Shown: positions 33,252 through 44,375, counted from the first letter of the stretch. The stretch is 64,000 nucleotides of DNA from Petunia secreta (GCA_029990175.1 JARKIP010000691.1:124001-188000); one strand, 5' to 3'. Notes: a model not told the origin generated them from the letters alone. Numbers and translations are program-made.

Positions 33252-33802
33252 TTATTCAATCACAATAGGCTTCTGGGCTGATCCTACATCTTCGTCGCTG
33301 CTACCATCATCATCATTGTCGTCATCATCATCATCATCAACATCATCATCATTGTTGTGGCCTTGACCAACCTGACGTTTTACTAATGAAATTTCAAAAA
33401 CCATAGTGGCAACGCCGTTGTAAACCTCATGAACAACATGATTAAACCGAAGAACATCACCCAGTCTGTAGCCTTTACGCAGAAGCATCTCCTTCCATCC
33501 ATTGCACAACCTTGAATGTACCTTCCCAGCCTTGAACTTCATTTCATAATCAGTGTCATCATTTTCACAAAGTAAAAGTGCACTTCCATTGACCTTTGGC
33601 AGCTTCTCTTTCCAACTCTCTGGAAAGATCTGAAAAAATAAACTTTAACAGTTAATACAAAAAAAACAATGAAAAATTAGATGAACAAAAGCATAAAAAA
33701 TAATTGGTAATTTTTTTAACATACAAAATCATCTCTTTTGAAGTATGATTTTGTTATTTGCATACTGAAATTGCCTAGTTCCTCCCAACGATCATCCTCC
33801 AT
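33252..33802 (-). CDS. B3-domain DNA-binding protein 1 in MULE
   Basis: Two exons, 33725-33802 and 33252-33629, with GT-AG intron, giving 151 residues. It begins MEDDRWEELGNFSMQITKSYFKRDDF and continues IFPESWKEKLP. The B3-like core follows: LCNGWKEMLLRKGYRLGDVLRFNH then TMVFEISLV, matching the GW..F...L..GD.L.F pattern of plant B3 domains. The C-terminus is an Asp run, then SSDEDVGSAQKPIVIE. B3 domains bind short DNA motifs, so this is probably a small nuclear DNA-binding protein. It is close to the copy at 37380-37929 and has its own TATA box. Confidence 0.75.
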
Positions 33803-33865
33803 ATTATTGTTTCAATGAAAAAATAAATTAGTTGCAATCTTTGTTATTGTTTATTTCAACTGCAA

Positions 33866-33876
33866 AGCCTTATTTA
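33866..33876 (-). promoter_or_regulatory. TATA box of B3 gene 1
   Basis: CTATAAATAAGG on the - strand, about 65-70 bp before the ATG. Comparable TATA boxes precede the other small genes of the block (about 35528, 36376, 38019 and 39733). Confidence 0.6.
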
Positions 33877-33945
33877 TAGCCTAGGAGTTACTAACTTTTG
33901 TTCAACTGTTATGGTCAAAGTGAATATGTATAGTCAAAATGAGAT

Positions 33946-34242
33946 TGAGTATCACTATAAATGTAGTCAAAAAAGCTGTGTTTCTATGTTCTTCCCTATG
34001 TTTCTTCCAGTTCGAGATCTTCTCGTATGCCAATGTTATCCTGATATAATGCTGGTACCCGAGATATTTGCTGACACACTCTTAAAAACTATAACAGCTT
34101 CTATATTTACAGCACCATGTCCCTTAAACTACTGGTCACAGCATAAAAATCTGGGGGATTAGTATTACTTTGAAGCGAAGTCCCATTACAATATACTGTA
34201 GCTGTGCTATTTTTTAGGTTATAAGGCTGCAGTTCAAAATCA
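33946..34242. repeat. About 300-bp duplicated non-coding segment, left copy
   Basis: Nearly identical to 34531-34844, including tatcactataaatg, cttcttccagttcgag and ggattagtattactttgaagcgaagtcccattacaatat. The right copy has about 27 extra bases before the caccatgtccc segment. It carries the TTAGTATTAC motif at 34159. Confidence 0.85.
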
Positions 34243-34530
34243 CCCCCCCCTGTTGTCCCAGCATTAAAATGCTGGGACTTCGTATTACATTAACGCAAGG
34301 TCCCATTACAATATCCTGTAGCTATACTGCATTTATCAACAGAAGAGTAGTTACTTGTCACCTTAAATACCTACTAATGGAAATGGTCCATTTGCTACTA
34401 GACAAAATATTAAGGGGGGAAAAAAAAAGAAAAGAGGAACACAAAATTCGTCTGGACGATGTAAATAAAATGGGTATGCTATGGAAGAGAAGGGTTTTAA
34501 TCAGAAATGCTGAGGCATGTATTACAGTAT

Positions 34531-34844
34531 CACTATAAATGTTGTCAAAAAAGCTGTGTTTCTATGTTCTTCCCTATGTTTCTTCCAGTTCGAGGTCTTC
34601 TCGTATGCCAATGTTATCCTGATAAAATGCTGCTACCCGAGATATTTGCTGACACACTCTTAAAAACTGTAACAGCTTCTATATTTACAATAACGTCTGA
34701 GGATAAAAAGCTTGAGCACCATGTCCCTTAAACTACTGGTCACAGCATAAAAATCTGGGGGATTAGTATTACTTTGAAGCGAAGTCCCATTACAATATAC
34801 TGTAGCTGTGCTATTTTTTAGGTTATAAGGCTGCAGTTCAAAAT
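34531..34844. repeat. About 300-bp duplicated non-coding segment, right copy
   Basis: Matches 33946-34242, with the TTAGTATTAC motif at 34763. Between the copies lies a compact palindrome, cccagcattaaaatgctggg (34257-34276). No gene in 33946-35087. Confidence 0.85.
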
Positions 34845-35087
34845 GTTTTAATCAGAAATGCTGAGGCATGTATTGCTAGGACTATACATAAACATTATTT
34901 AAGAGTCAACAAATTACACAAAAGGAAAAATTACAGCCAATTTTATTAACAGTGACATAAAAATTACATAAAAGCATACTTCTAAAAACACAATCTGTTT
35001 GCCTTTTTGAATACATGATATCATTGTAAAACAATTACTAATATGTGAAAGAACAACAATACATAATATATCAATTTAAAACATTGT

Positions 35088-35417
35088 TTATTCTCCATAA
35101 TTCCTAAACACGGGCTCCCCTGGCCCTGCGCTGTGCAATTGCAGCGGATCTGCCATCACCTTAAGCAATTCCATCAGTTTTTCATAATATTGTCGCTGCG
35201 TGTACCTTAAATTCCACAACTCATCTTCACATTTCTTTCTCAATTCATTCAAGTATTCCACCTCCTTCTTCAGATATTCAAAACGCCAACACAGGTCTCT
35301 TGGTATTGTAGGCAAGTTCGTATCATGCCATCGAGTTGATGGTCCATAACCATTCTGGAAAACCTGTCTACCATTGGATGGTCCGTGGCCATTGGATGGT
35401 CGGTGGGCATTCTCCAT
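35088..35417 (-). CDS. Small coiled-coil protein 1 in MULE
   Basis: A single-exon ORF of 109 codons from the ATG at 35415-35417 (an upstream in-frame ATG at 35450 is less likely). The N-terminus repeats RPSNGHGPSNGR/GYGPSTR-like phrases. The middle (CWRFEYLKKEVEYLNELRKKCEDELWNLRYTQRQYYEKLMELLKVM) is a strong coiled coil. TATATAAATT lies about 110 bp upstream on the - strand. I know no family for it. It may mediate dimerisation of an element-encoded complex; that is inference. Confidence 0.55.
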   Translation of the reverse strand: MENAHRPSNGHGPSNGRQVFQNGYGPSTRWHDTNLPTIPRDLCWRFEYLKKEVEYLNELRKKCEDELWNLRYTQRQYYEKLMELLKVMADPLQLHSAGPGEPVFRNYGE

Positions 35418-36026
35418 AGATACTTTTTGATCAAATACTATTTGACACAATTTCTTTTTTTTTTATTTGTTCAATAACAAAAATGACAAATTGGATTCCT
35501 CTCTATCTGTTTTATGGGTGGGAATTTATATAGATTGGCATTTGTTTGTAAGAGTCACTTCTGGAAATTCTGAAAAGGTACAATGTGTATTTTGTCGTAA
35601 GTTCTGATAAGTCACACTGTGTACAATGGGTCACACTGTTTAACCGGATTTTGAAGTATTTTGTGTGTTGTCCAGCATTAAATTCTGGGGCTTATAAAGC
35701 TCGAATTCAAAATCACCCATAACGAAAATGCTGTGTCTTGGTGTTACGTTCAACGAAAGCCCTATAACAATATCCTGGGGTTTGGTGTAAAAATACTGGG
35801 GAATATATTGCTGATACTATACAAAAACATTATTTTTACAGACAAACACAACAGGCAAACTTACAGACATTTTCAATAACAGTAACATAAAAATTACATA
35901 AAAAAGGATACTTCTAAAACACACAAAAGAAGTATCCTCAGGTACAATAAAGATAAATTACACTTGCTTCACATGGAAGCATAAAAACAGAACACTGCGA
36001 AACACATAAAAAAATACAGTAAAACA

Positions 36027-36293
36027 TTAATGATTACTAGGAACGCGAGAGCTAGAACCAGGGGTTGAATCTGTGAAGTTCTGCAATTCAATGTCCAAGA
36101 GTTTGTCAAAAAGTCGATCCATATCTCTGTTGTTTTTCTCTCTGAAAGCTACAAAAAATTCAAAGAACACATCCAAGTTATTCTTCACGACTGATACCTC
36201 AGTTTTCAAAAACTCAAGATCACTTTTCAAATTCCTAACATCGTTATTCAACTGGCGCCATTGTTGTCTTCTTACTTCATCATTGCAAGCCAT
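36027..36293 (-). CDS. Small coiled-coil protein 2 in MULE
   Basis: An ORF of 88 codons beginning MACNDEVRRQQWRQLNNDV. A heptad-rich region follows (VRNLKSDLEFLKTEVSVVKNNLDVFFEFF), and it ends with a Ser/Pro tail. A TATA-like box (CTATAAATTAG) lies about 80 bp upstream. The 3' flank (about 35850-35990) shares blocks with the 3' flank of coiled-coil gene 1 (about 34915-35000) and with 40060-40160, so the genes arose from duplicated units. Family unknown. Confidence 0.55.
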   Translation of the reverse strand: MACNDEVRRQQWRQLNNDVRNLKSDLEFLKTEVSVVKNNLDVFFEFFVAFREKNNRDMDRLFDKLLDIELQNFTDSTPGSSSRVPSNH

Positions 36294-36299
36294 TTTTTA

Positions 36300-37379
36300 T
36301 TTTATGCTTTGTTATTTTTCCTTTTTTTTCGAATAATATTTTTGTTTTGTACAAGTGAAAAAACAAGACCACTGTCTAATTTATAGAAAACAAAAACAGA
36401 AAAAACATGTAAAGAATATTTGTTCTATTTTAGCTGACATTGTAACTCAAAAAAAGCTGTAAAGATTCCTTGCTTCTTTCTTTGTAAAGAAGAGGTCGTA
36501 TCTGTATAGGAAAAGATTAAACTGAGATTTTCAACTGTATTAAAGTAACAGTATTACACAGTTGACAACACAAAAAGAAATCAAACAGATTCTGGGAAGA
36601 TTCTATACATTAGAACAGACTCTCTTTTGTTCAAAAAATATATTGAAATCCACAAAATATTCCCTACTTTAACTTTGGAAATCCACAGCATTTGTGTATT
36701 GTCAAAAAAGTAGATAGATTCTTTTGTCATTTTACATGACAAGTCAAATCAATAAAAAACCTTACAAGATTCTGCAAGTTAAATTACTATAACAACACTT
36801 TTACAATATTTAAAATGCACAATAGATTTTGTTTTTTGAATGTGAGCAACATTTTCATAATTACATAAATTAATAATATTTATTCATATATAATAAACTG
36901 TTGTCACATACATTAGTCCCAGTACTTATGCTGGGGCCATGGTATTATGCAGCTGAAAAACAACAGCATTTTGATCTGGAGGGTCCTATACTTGGTCCCA
37001 GTACTTGTGCTGGAGCAATGGTGTTATGCAGTTGAAATTAACAGCATTTTGTTCTCACTTATAGAGAATTTTTTTTTAAAAAATTTTACTTCCTCTGTAT
37101 TCTTTAACAAGGATTAATATATATAAAAAATACACTTTTCATTTGTTGCTGTGCAAAATAGTAGTCTCCATTTATCTATTTTTTAGTTTTTTTACTTATT
37201 GAACAACAAACATTTTGATCGACCACAACAACACAGTACTTACAAACACAGTTCATAATGCTAAAAAGGATTGTTCATAATTGATCAGCTGCTGAAAAAC
37301 TTAAAAACACAGATAAATAAAAAACACACACAAACAAACATACCCATATTATCTGAAAAAACTTAAAAACTACAAAAAC
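36300..37379. other. Non-coding spacer with TGCTGGGG motifs
   Basis: No supported gene. Motifs of the form tcccagtacttatgctggggccatggtattatgcagctgaa occur at about 36917 and 36998. From 37066 it is homologous to 32938 onward. Confidence 0.6.
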
Positions 37380-37929
37380 TTATTCAATCACAATAGGCTT
37401 CTGGGCTGATCCTACATCTTCGTCGCTGCTGCCACTACCATCATCATCATCATCATCATCATCATCTTCTTCACCCCCTCCCTCACCATCCTGATGATTT
37501 ATGACATAAACTTCAAAAACAACAGTTGCATTACCATTGAATATGTTGTGGAACTGGTGATCAAAACGAAGTATATTGCCTATCCTGAAGCCTTTTTTAT
37601 TAAGCATATCCTTCCATCCATTACACAACTGTGCGTGCTTCCCAACTTTGAAGCTCATCTCATATACCTCATCATCATCTTCACACAATATGCATGCCAT
37701 TCCATTTATATTTGGCAGCCTCTGCTTCCAACTTTTTGGAAAGATCTAAAAAGAATAATATTTCACAGTTAATAAAAAAATCACAAAACACTAAAAAAAT
37801 AAATGAAAAAAATAAAAAATACTTTGGTCATTTCTTTTAACATACAAAATCATCTCTATCAAAATAAGATGATGTGATTTTCTTGTCGAAACTTCCTAGT
37901 TCCTCCACACGATTCTCTTCATCTGCCAT
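37380..37929 (-). CDS. B3-domain DNA-binding protein 2 in MULE
   Basis: Exons 37846-37929 and 37380-37745, giving 149 residues. It starts MADEENRVEELGSFDKKITSSYFDRDDF and continues IFPKSWKQRLP. The B3-like core is LCNGWKDMLNKKGFRIGNILRFDH then TVVFEVYV. The tail is Gly/Glu/Asp-rich and ends identically to protein 1 (SSDEDVGSAQKPIVIE). The surrounding 1 kb is a duplicate of the protein 1 locus, but the DNA-binding part has diverged more than the tail. TATA (ACTATAAATAACC) lies about 90 bp upstream. Confidence 0.75.
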
Positions 37930-38219
37930 ATCTTCTTTTCAAAAAAAACTTTACAGTTTATAAGAGGAGATGAAATCTCAAAAAACTTTGTACTTTGCTT
38001 TAACTACAAAGGGTTATTTATAGTAAAAAAAGTGAGTAACTGTTAGTCAGTCGGCATGTATTTTGGCAAAAATACATTAAATGTAGTCAAAGAAATTATA
38101 TTTTCTATGGACTTTACAGTTTCTATAGGTTATCAATTTTCAACAAATATTGTGTAACTTAAATTACTATCACGAAATTTAATAAATATTAATTAAAATA
38201 TAAAAAACGGCTCTCACAT

Positions 38220-38530
38220 AAATTAGTCCCCCCCCCCCCCAGTACTTGTGCTGGAGCCATACTGTTATGAAGGTGAAAATGACAGCATTTGGATCTGGGG
38301 TCGTATACTCATAATTGTAAATCCCCCCAGTACTTTTGCTGGACCTATATTGTTATGCAGTTGAAATATAACAGCATTTTCATATGGGGGCTGCTATTAA
38401 ATTAATTCAAGAATCACGAAGTTTAATAATATTTATTCATACATTCATCCCCCAGTACTTTTGCTGGAGCTATATTGTTATGCAGTTGAAAAATTACAGC
38501 ATTTTGATATGGGGTCCTATGCTAATGACT
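38220..38530. repeat. Cluster of CCCCCAGTACTT..TGCTGGA motifs
   Basis: Three copies of cccagtactt(t/g)tgctggagc/acc..t(a/g)ttatg(c/a)ag..tgaaa, followed by cagcattt.gatctgggg, lie at about 38239, 38325 and 38454. The motif family is the one found elsewhere in the block. 38531-38830 is otherwise empty. Confidence 0.7.
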
Positions 38531-38830
38531 GTAAACTAGTTGGAAATTATAGACTAATAATTAAAAATGAGAACATAGAAACTTCACATAGAACTTCATA
38601 ACAACTATAAGTTGATATGTATTTATAGAATAAATTCAATAATGTAATAACAGATGCAACTTATAATTGAAAAGGAACCATTACATAATATTTGTGATGT
38701 TGTTTACTGAACAATCACAATTCAAAAAACAACAGTTATATTACACATATATAACTGCCCCAAAAACTCAGATATTGTTTACCAAAAACTCAGATATTGA
38801 ACTAAAACACAAAATATATGCTATCTTATT

Positions 38831-39281
38831 TCAAGCATCTTCAACAGTAGAGCCAGAACTAGAACTAGAACTAGAACTTGAACTTAAAGGTTCTAGTTCA
38901 GGCTGCCATATACGAACATTTAAAACCACACGATCTAAAGATTCCAGAACCCTAAAATGTAACGTACTTCCTACTCCAAGATTGTTAGTGCGTACAAACT
39001 CCCTCCATCCATTACAAAGTTTTCTCTGTCTTCTCACTTTTAGGTAGTTCATCTGGAAATGAATACCACGGCAAATAAGAGTGGCTGGAACATCACGTCT
39101 GGGAAGCCTAATTGCCAACCATACTGGCAAAATCTACAAAACAAAACAAAAGAAGAAATGCAAACTTTTATAATAACATCAAACTAAAACAACACTTTAA
39201 AAAAAAATGCTATGATTAACTCACAAATTGATCTAATTCAGCATCCAATTCACTTAACACTGCTTCGACGACTGTTCCCAT
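38831..39281 (-). CDS. B3-domain DNA-binding protein 3 in MULE
   Basis: Exons 39225-39281 (MGTVVEAVLSELDAELDQF) and 38831-39133, giving 119 residues. The second exon has ILPVWLAIRLPRRDVPATLICRG and the B3-like RKLCNGWREFVRTNNLGVGSTLHFRVLES then LNVRIWQPE. A Ser run of 10 and GSTVEDA end it. It is clearly more diverged than B3 proteins 1 and 2 and has a different N-terminus. The run of tag/aac repeats in the DNA at 38855-38900 codes for the Ser tail. Confidence 0.7.
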
Positions 39282-39625
39282 CTTATTTATGAAAAATGTT
39301 CTCTAATATGCTGGGTATAGATTATTTATCTAATATTAACTTTTGTCCAGCTCTTATGGTCAAAGAATCGATTAAAAATATCACAATAAATGTAGTAAAA
39401 AATGGTAGGTTTGTTTGGTCTTCCCTAATAAAGTCCTGACTTTTTGAATCCCAATGTAGCTGGTATTTCTTTATTTTTAGACCAAAAACCACCACTTAAA
39501 AAAACCTGGATCTGCTTATATATTTACCATAACGTCCCAGTGTAAAGACTGGGTGAAGTCTGCAAAGCATAACAAGACCAACAAACAAATAACACTTTAA
39601 AAAAAAAATGGTGTGATTAACTTAC

Positions 39626-39682
39626 AAATTGATCTAATTCAGCATCCAATTCATTCAACACTGCTTCAACGACTGTTCCCAT
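39626..39682 (-). pseudogene. Orphan duplicate of B3 gene 3 first exon
   Basis: The - strand encodes MGTVVEAVLNELDAELDQF followed by a GTAAGT donor, nearly identical to exon 1 at 39225-39281. Its own TATA-like box (complement of ctatttatatt, about 39731) lies upstream. No second exon follows before the other exon 1. It could act as an alternative first exon spliced to 39133, or be a leftover of a tandem duplication. Confidence 0.6.
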
Positions 39683-39699
39683 CTTAAAAATACAAAAAT

Positions 39700-40500
39700 A
39701 TTTGCCTGTTCTATTCAGTAACAAAGTAGTCTATTTATATTAAAATAATTGTACAAGAAAACTTCTCAATTATACTGTATTGTCCTTGTGCTTTTGGATG
39801 ATAGTAAAGATTCTTCATTCTTTATATAAAAGCTGCACATTGCTTGTTCTTTTCCTTTACGATGCAGTGGAAAAAGTGCATTGGAAAAATAAAAATAAAA
39901 ACTCAAATGTCCACAGCAAAAACATCTGGGGCGTCCATGTGCCTTAAAATACTAGCCCCAGGTTAAACATCTGGGAGGCAGTGTGATCCATGCGCCTTGT
40001 TTTACTACTCACGGCAAAAGATTCTTAGCAATCCCCCAGCATATTAGATAACATTTTTCACACAAAACAAACACAAACTTACAGGCATTTTAATTAACAT
40101 TATCATAAAACACAAAAGAAGTATCCTCAAAGTACAAGAAAAGATAAATTACACTTGCAGATGCAACCATTAAAAACATAACATTTATAGAGGCCTGACT
40201 TCATTTATCTTAACTAAGGGCAACTTAACCTAGTTATGATCAAATTTTACTTTGAACATCTGCGCAGATTAACACCAAAAAAGGAACTCAGACACTAGGA
40301 TTTGAAATATAATTCTGACTTCTGAAAACCTCATTAAAACAGCGAATACCAACGTCATTCATATAAGCAAGACTTGAGACCAAAAATGATCATCAAGCCT
40401 TCATCAGTCGGACAAAAACAGAAGTAGTCAAAATATACATTTGTCCACAAATTAGCAATATTCAAAATTAACAGCATCCAGTAAATTTACAAGGAGGACC
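39700..40500. other. Non-coding spacer at the left edge of the captured aORF
   Basis: MULE-type motifs (acatctggggcg, cccccagcatattag) and a duplicate of the gene-end block (acacaaaagaagtatcctca about 40105, also at about 35920) are present. From about 40180 the sequence changes character, probably the 3' end of the captured segment. No gene seen. Confidence 0.5.
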
Positions 40501-40510
40501 AGATGAGGCC

Positions 40511-43500
40511 TTAGTCATCATTTGGGCCGGGATCTCGACCTGATGCACTAGCTCCATCAGTCGGATCCCCACCCAAATCTTCATCTTCGTTATCCTCACT
40601 GCCTTCATCGTCCTCTTAGACATCATCGTCGTCGGCTCCTACTTCCATGCCCAAGGCCTGCTTGACACTGATGATAGCTGCTATGGTCTGATCAAGGACT
40701 GAGTCGACATTAACCTGGCCGCGCTGCATTTGGATGAGCAACTTCTTCTTGGCTTCAAGAGCTTCCAGTTTGGAGTCGATTGTATAACGATCCCTCAAAT
40801 TCGCCAACTCCTTCGTCAACAGCTCTTGGGTCCTCACAGATTCCTCAGCCCGATTCTTGGCTTCTTGCAGTTCTCCTCGAGCAGCCCGAGATTCAGCTTC
40901 AGCCTTGTTCATGTTTCTCAACATTAGGTCAGAAGTGCTACGGATGCTTTCCAAGGTAACTTCTTTCATATTAAGCTCATGGGCAAGCTGAGAAATCTGG
41001 CGACCTTGTTCATCTATCCTGGTTTTCAGATCCTCGAATGATAGTGCAAACCTTTCCTTCTCGTCCAGAAGACGGTCCTTCTCCTCGAGGAGGGCGTGTA
41101 TCTTGTCATTGGCCTCAGTGTTGGATTTCTCCAACCTGTCTATCTTATCCTCAAAGAAGCCACGCCTCCCCTCCAGGACTCGCTTCTCCCTGATCAGAGC
41201 TTGTTTCTCCTCTTCTAGGGCCTGCTTGTCCTGGAGAGCCTTCAAAAGATCTTTCTTCAAGCCAAGGACTTGTTCCTGGTTGTTCAACCTAGAGCGGAAC
41301 ATGAGCTCGGCAGCCATCATACTTGCCTGGCAACAAAATGAAAATATGCAGGTAATCAGAACTAAGGACTTAATAGGAATAAAGAAGTAAAGAGGGAAAC
41401 ATTACCCGAGCAGTATCTTCAGCAATTGCGTAAGCTAGCTGCTCGTCGCTCATGCTACGCATGTTCCACTCCTCGCGAGGACCGATCAGGTTAGACGTCA
41501 CTTTAATCAAGTGGCCAGGCTTCGCCAGAAAATTTGTATCCGGAGAGATAGTGAAGTCACACTCCCTCATACACGGCCTGGGCTCCCTCGCTTGTTCAGA
41601 AGGGTACTGGGACCGAATTTGTGACGAATACCCTTAACAAAGTAGGGCCCAGTCTTTCCTCCTAACGATACTCGCCTGGTAAGCTTTGTGCGAGAGACCT
41701 CAACGTCACCTGTTTCCTCGGGGTCCAGAGTGTCGCACTCTTGCAGATAAATTGGTGCCACCCCTTCACCGGCCAAATTCATCATGTCCTCGTAATAAAA
41801 GACCTGAGGTTCAGCCTCCCCCTCAGCTTTCCTCCACTCATCAACCCCCTCATCTTGCTCCTCCTCTTTTTCCTCAGCCTCCTCTCTCATCGGCTCTTTG
41901 CCAGGGCGCCTGTGGCTGGCTTGCTCAGGCTCGCCTTGCTGACTACCAACCTGTTCAGGCTCATTCAGCTTTGGGTCCTCAGGGAAGAAGGCAAAACCTT
42001 CGTGCATTCTTTCTTCCCCCATTTCCCCAGCTCTATCCCCTTCCCCATCATCAACTCGGGGACTCTCCTCGAAGGCATAAGAAGAAGTCTCTACATCCTT
42101 CCTCTTATCACCCCGAAGAGGTGCCCTCCTCCTCCAAGTCAAGCTCACATCGAGAGCCTCTGAATCAGAAATATCGAATATCACAGGCCCAGCAGATTCA
42201 GGGGCGGCCGCCGAGCTTTTAACACTCTCCTGCCCAGCCTTGGGCGTATCAGCAGCAGCAGCATTGGTTTCAATTGTCTTTTCAGAAGACTGAGGAGTGT
42301 TGCGAGCTGTCCTCGTCTTCTTCTTGGGTTTACTCTTTTCAGAGTCAGATTGCTTTCTCTTCAAGCTCGCAAGGACCTCCTCACCACCTTCCCTGGCCTT
42401 AACAGCTGCAGCAGTTTGGAGGATGGCAGCTGCCTCCTCGTTGATCTCGGCCACGGGGTCAAGTCTCCTCAACAGGAGGAGGAGCAGGAAAGTAACTACC
42501 ACTAGCACCTAAACCTGGGAATAAAGTCATATTAATACCACAATGAGTTCAACATAAATTAGCAGGAAGTTGGGTAATCAGCTTACCATGGGTACTAGGG
42601 TTCGACAATTTCTTTTCAGAAGCATAGTGGGACCACTACCTCTGCTCGTGGGTGAAAGCTGCCAAAATGGGTTCAACCCAAGCAGACAACTCCTCCTCGG
42701 AAATCAGACCGTCGTAAGGAATCTTGTCAGCTAACCAATAAAGAGTAAAGGTCAGAAGGTGCAAATACGTAACTCAGAGAGTATTTAATACAAAGACTCA
42801 GGGACTTACGAGTTTTGTTCCACACCTCGCGGAGATTAGTTTTGCTGTCACGTGTGAGGAGTTTGGACTGCACATAAACATACCTATGCATCCAACCCCT
42901 ATCCCCTGTATCTCCAGAATTATGCACTAAAGCTTTTCTTCCTCTCATACAGGCATTGATATACCCGTCTCTTGCAACCTGAAGGCTATACAAAGAGATA
43001 AAATGCTTAAACTCAAAATCTTGCTCAGTCTCATCGGCAAACCATTGTAGCAGAGAAATGATTCTATAAATGCTCGGGCACAGCTGCCCCGGGCAGATAA
43101 GGTAGTATTTACAAATGTCCTCTATAACAGGATGCAATGGCAGCGTATGGCCTATTGTGAATGGATACGTGGATATGGCCGTCCAACCAGTTCTCACATA
43201 AGTAATATTCTCCGTTGGGTAGGGGCAAGAAACTGTAACATCATCGTCCCAGCCGCAATCTTCCTTAACCCTATGCCAGAGGTCGAGAGTAATTGAACTC
43301 TTAAACCGGCTTGAAGGCCACGACCTTATATTGCCATAATGACTGAACGAGCCGACTGAACAATCATTTTCAAGGTTTCCCCAAACTTTGGGGATCACAT
43401 CAGCAACCAAAGTTGAAGAACTCGTGGATTGACCACCTGCTGCTGAGGAAGTACTAGCCGCAGCATCCATATTCAGACTTTTCTTAGCTTTTGGAGACAA
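40511..43500 (-). pseudogene. Captured Tat aORF (gypsy-type Transposase_28-like), four exons, inside MULE
   Basis: Same gene as at 21934-24479, with introns at the same places. Exons: 42810-43500, 42587-42730, 41406-42512 and 40511-41326. Exon 1 is open and complete (MSPKAKKSLNMDAAAS to WNKT). Exon 2 has TAG at 42636-42638, exon 3 has a one-base shift at its start and another near 41580, and exon 4 is a long coiled coil (ELMFRSRLNNQEQVLGL and heptads). Exon 4 has a TAA at 40616-40618 and then an acidic tail to 40511. The promoter region ends at about 43724, where the 90-bp array begins. No LTR, pol or PPT is next to it, so it came without its retrotransposon. Introns are retained, so it was copied from DNA, not from mRNA. 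Confidence 0.65.
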
Positions 43501-43724
43501 TTGGATTAGAAGATTGGAAGAGTTTTTGCAATTTAGAAATTGTTAGAAAGGTGTTTTGAAGCTTTGAAGGTTTGGATGAAATATGGAATGGAGTAAAAGG
43601 TTTTCAAGCTGGTGAAAATCATATTTACTGAAAAAGCGACTGTTGCGTGCTTCGAGACTGCAGGAGTAATGATGAAAACCGTCATTTCGGTTCCTATTCT
43701 TTTAACGGCTGGATTTTCCAAATG

Positions 43725-44250
43725 GGTCACAGCATTTTGTCCTGGAGTCTATGATGCTTTGTTATGCACAGTCCCATGTTTTAGAACTGGGACACAGCAC
43801 TAGTTAAACACAAGGGTCACAGCATTTGGTGCTGGGGTTTATGATGCTTGTTATGCACAGTCACATGTTTTAGAACTGGGACACAACCACTTGTTAAACA
43901 CAAGGGTCACGGCATTTTGTCCTGGGGTCTATGGTGCTTTGTTATGCACAGTCCCATGATTTACAACTGGGACACAACACTTGTTAAACACAAGGGTCAC
44001 AGCATTTGGTGCTGGGGTTTATGATGCTTGTTATGCACAGTCACATATTTTAGAACTGGGACACAACCACTTGTTAAACACAAGGGTCACGGCATTTTTT
44101 CCTGGGGTCTATGGTGCTTTGTTATGTACAGTCCCATGATTTAGAACTGGGACACAAGCACTTGTTAAACACAAAGGTCACAGCATTTGGTGCTGGGGCC
44201 TATGATGCTTTGTTATGCACAGTCCCATGTTTTTGTACTGGGGGATTAAA
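43725..44250 (+). repeat. Tandem array of about 90-bp units, 3' side of ULP1 gene
   Basis: Six units of about 90 bp: gggtcacagcatttggtgctggggtctatgatgctttgttatgcacagtcccatg..ttagaactgggacacaac.acttgttaaacacaa. Two unit variants alternate (ttggtgctgg/cagtcacatg and tttgtcctgg/cagtcccatg), so a two-unit block was itself amplified. The same array occurs at 49590-50030. Confidence 0.9.
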
Positions 44251-44375
44251 GTATTTAGCATTCCAATTTATATAGTTCCCAAGCTAATAAATAATAACAA
44301 ACAAACAACATATTAACTATACATACTTCAAAAAATGTATACACTGCATTGTTTATAAAAAAGATTAATAAAGAT

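Noticed and set aside
33300..33355. catcat microsatellite as independent feature
   Set aside because: It codes the Asp run in the B3 protein 1 tail; the equivalent at 37440-37470 does the same in protein 2.
38855..38900. Short tandem aactag/ctagaact repeat as a separate microsatellite
   Set aside because: It codes the Ser run at the end of B3 protein 3, so it was not listed separately.
41686..42222. Long + strand frame with Pro-rich protein
   Set aside because: It is a shadow of the acidic/Ser-rich exon 3 on the opposite strand; no homologue or promoter.
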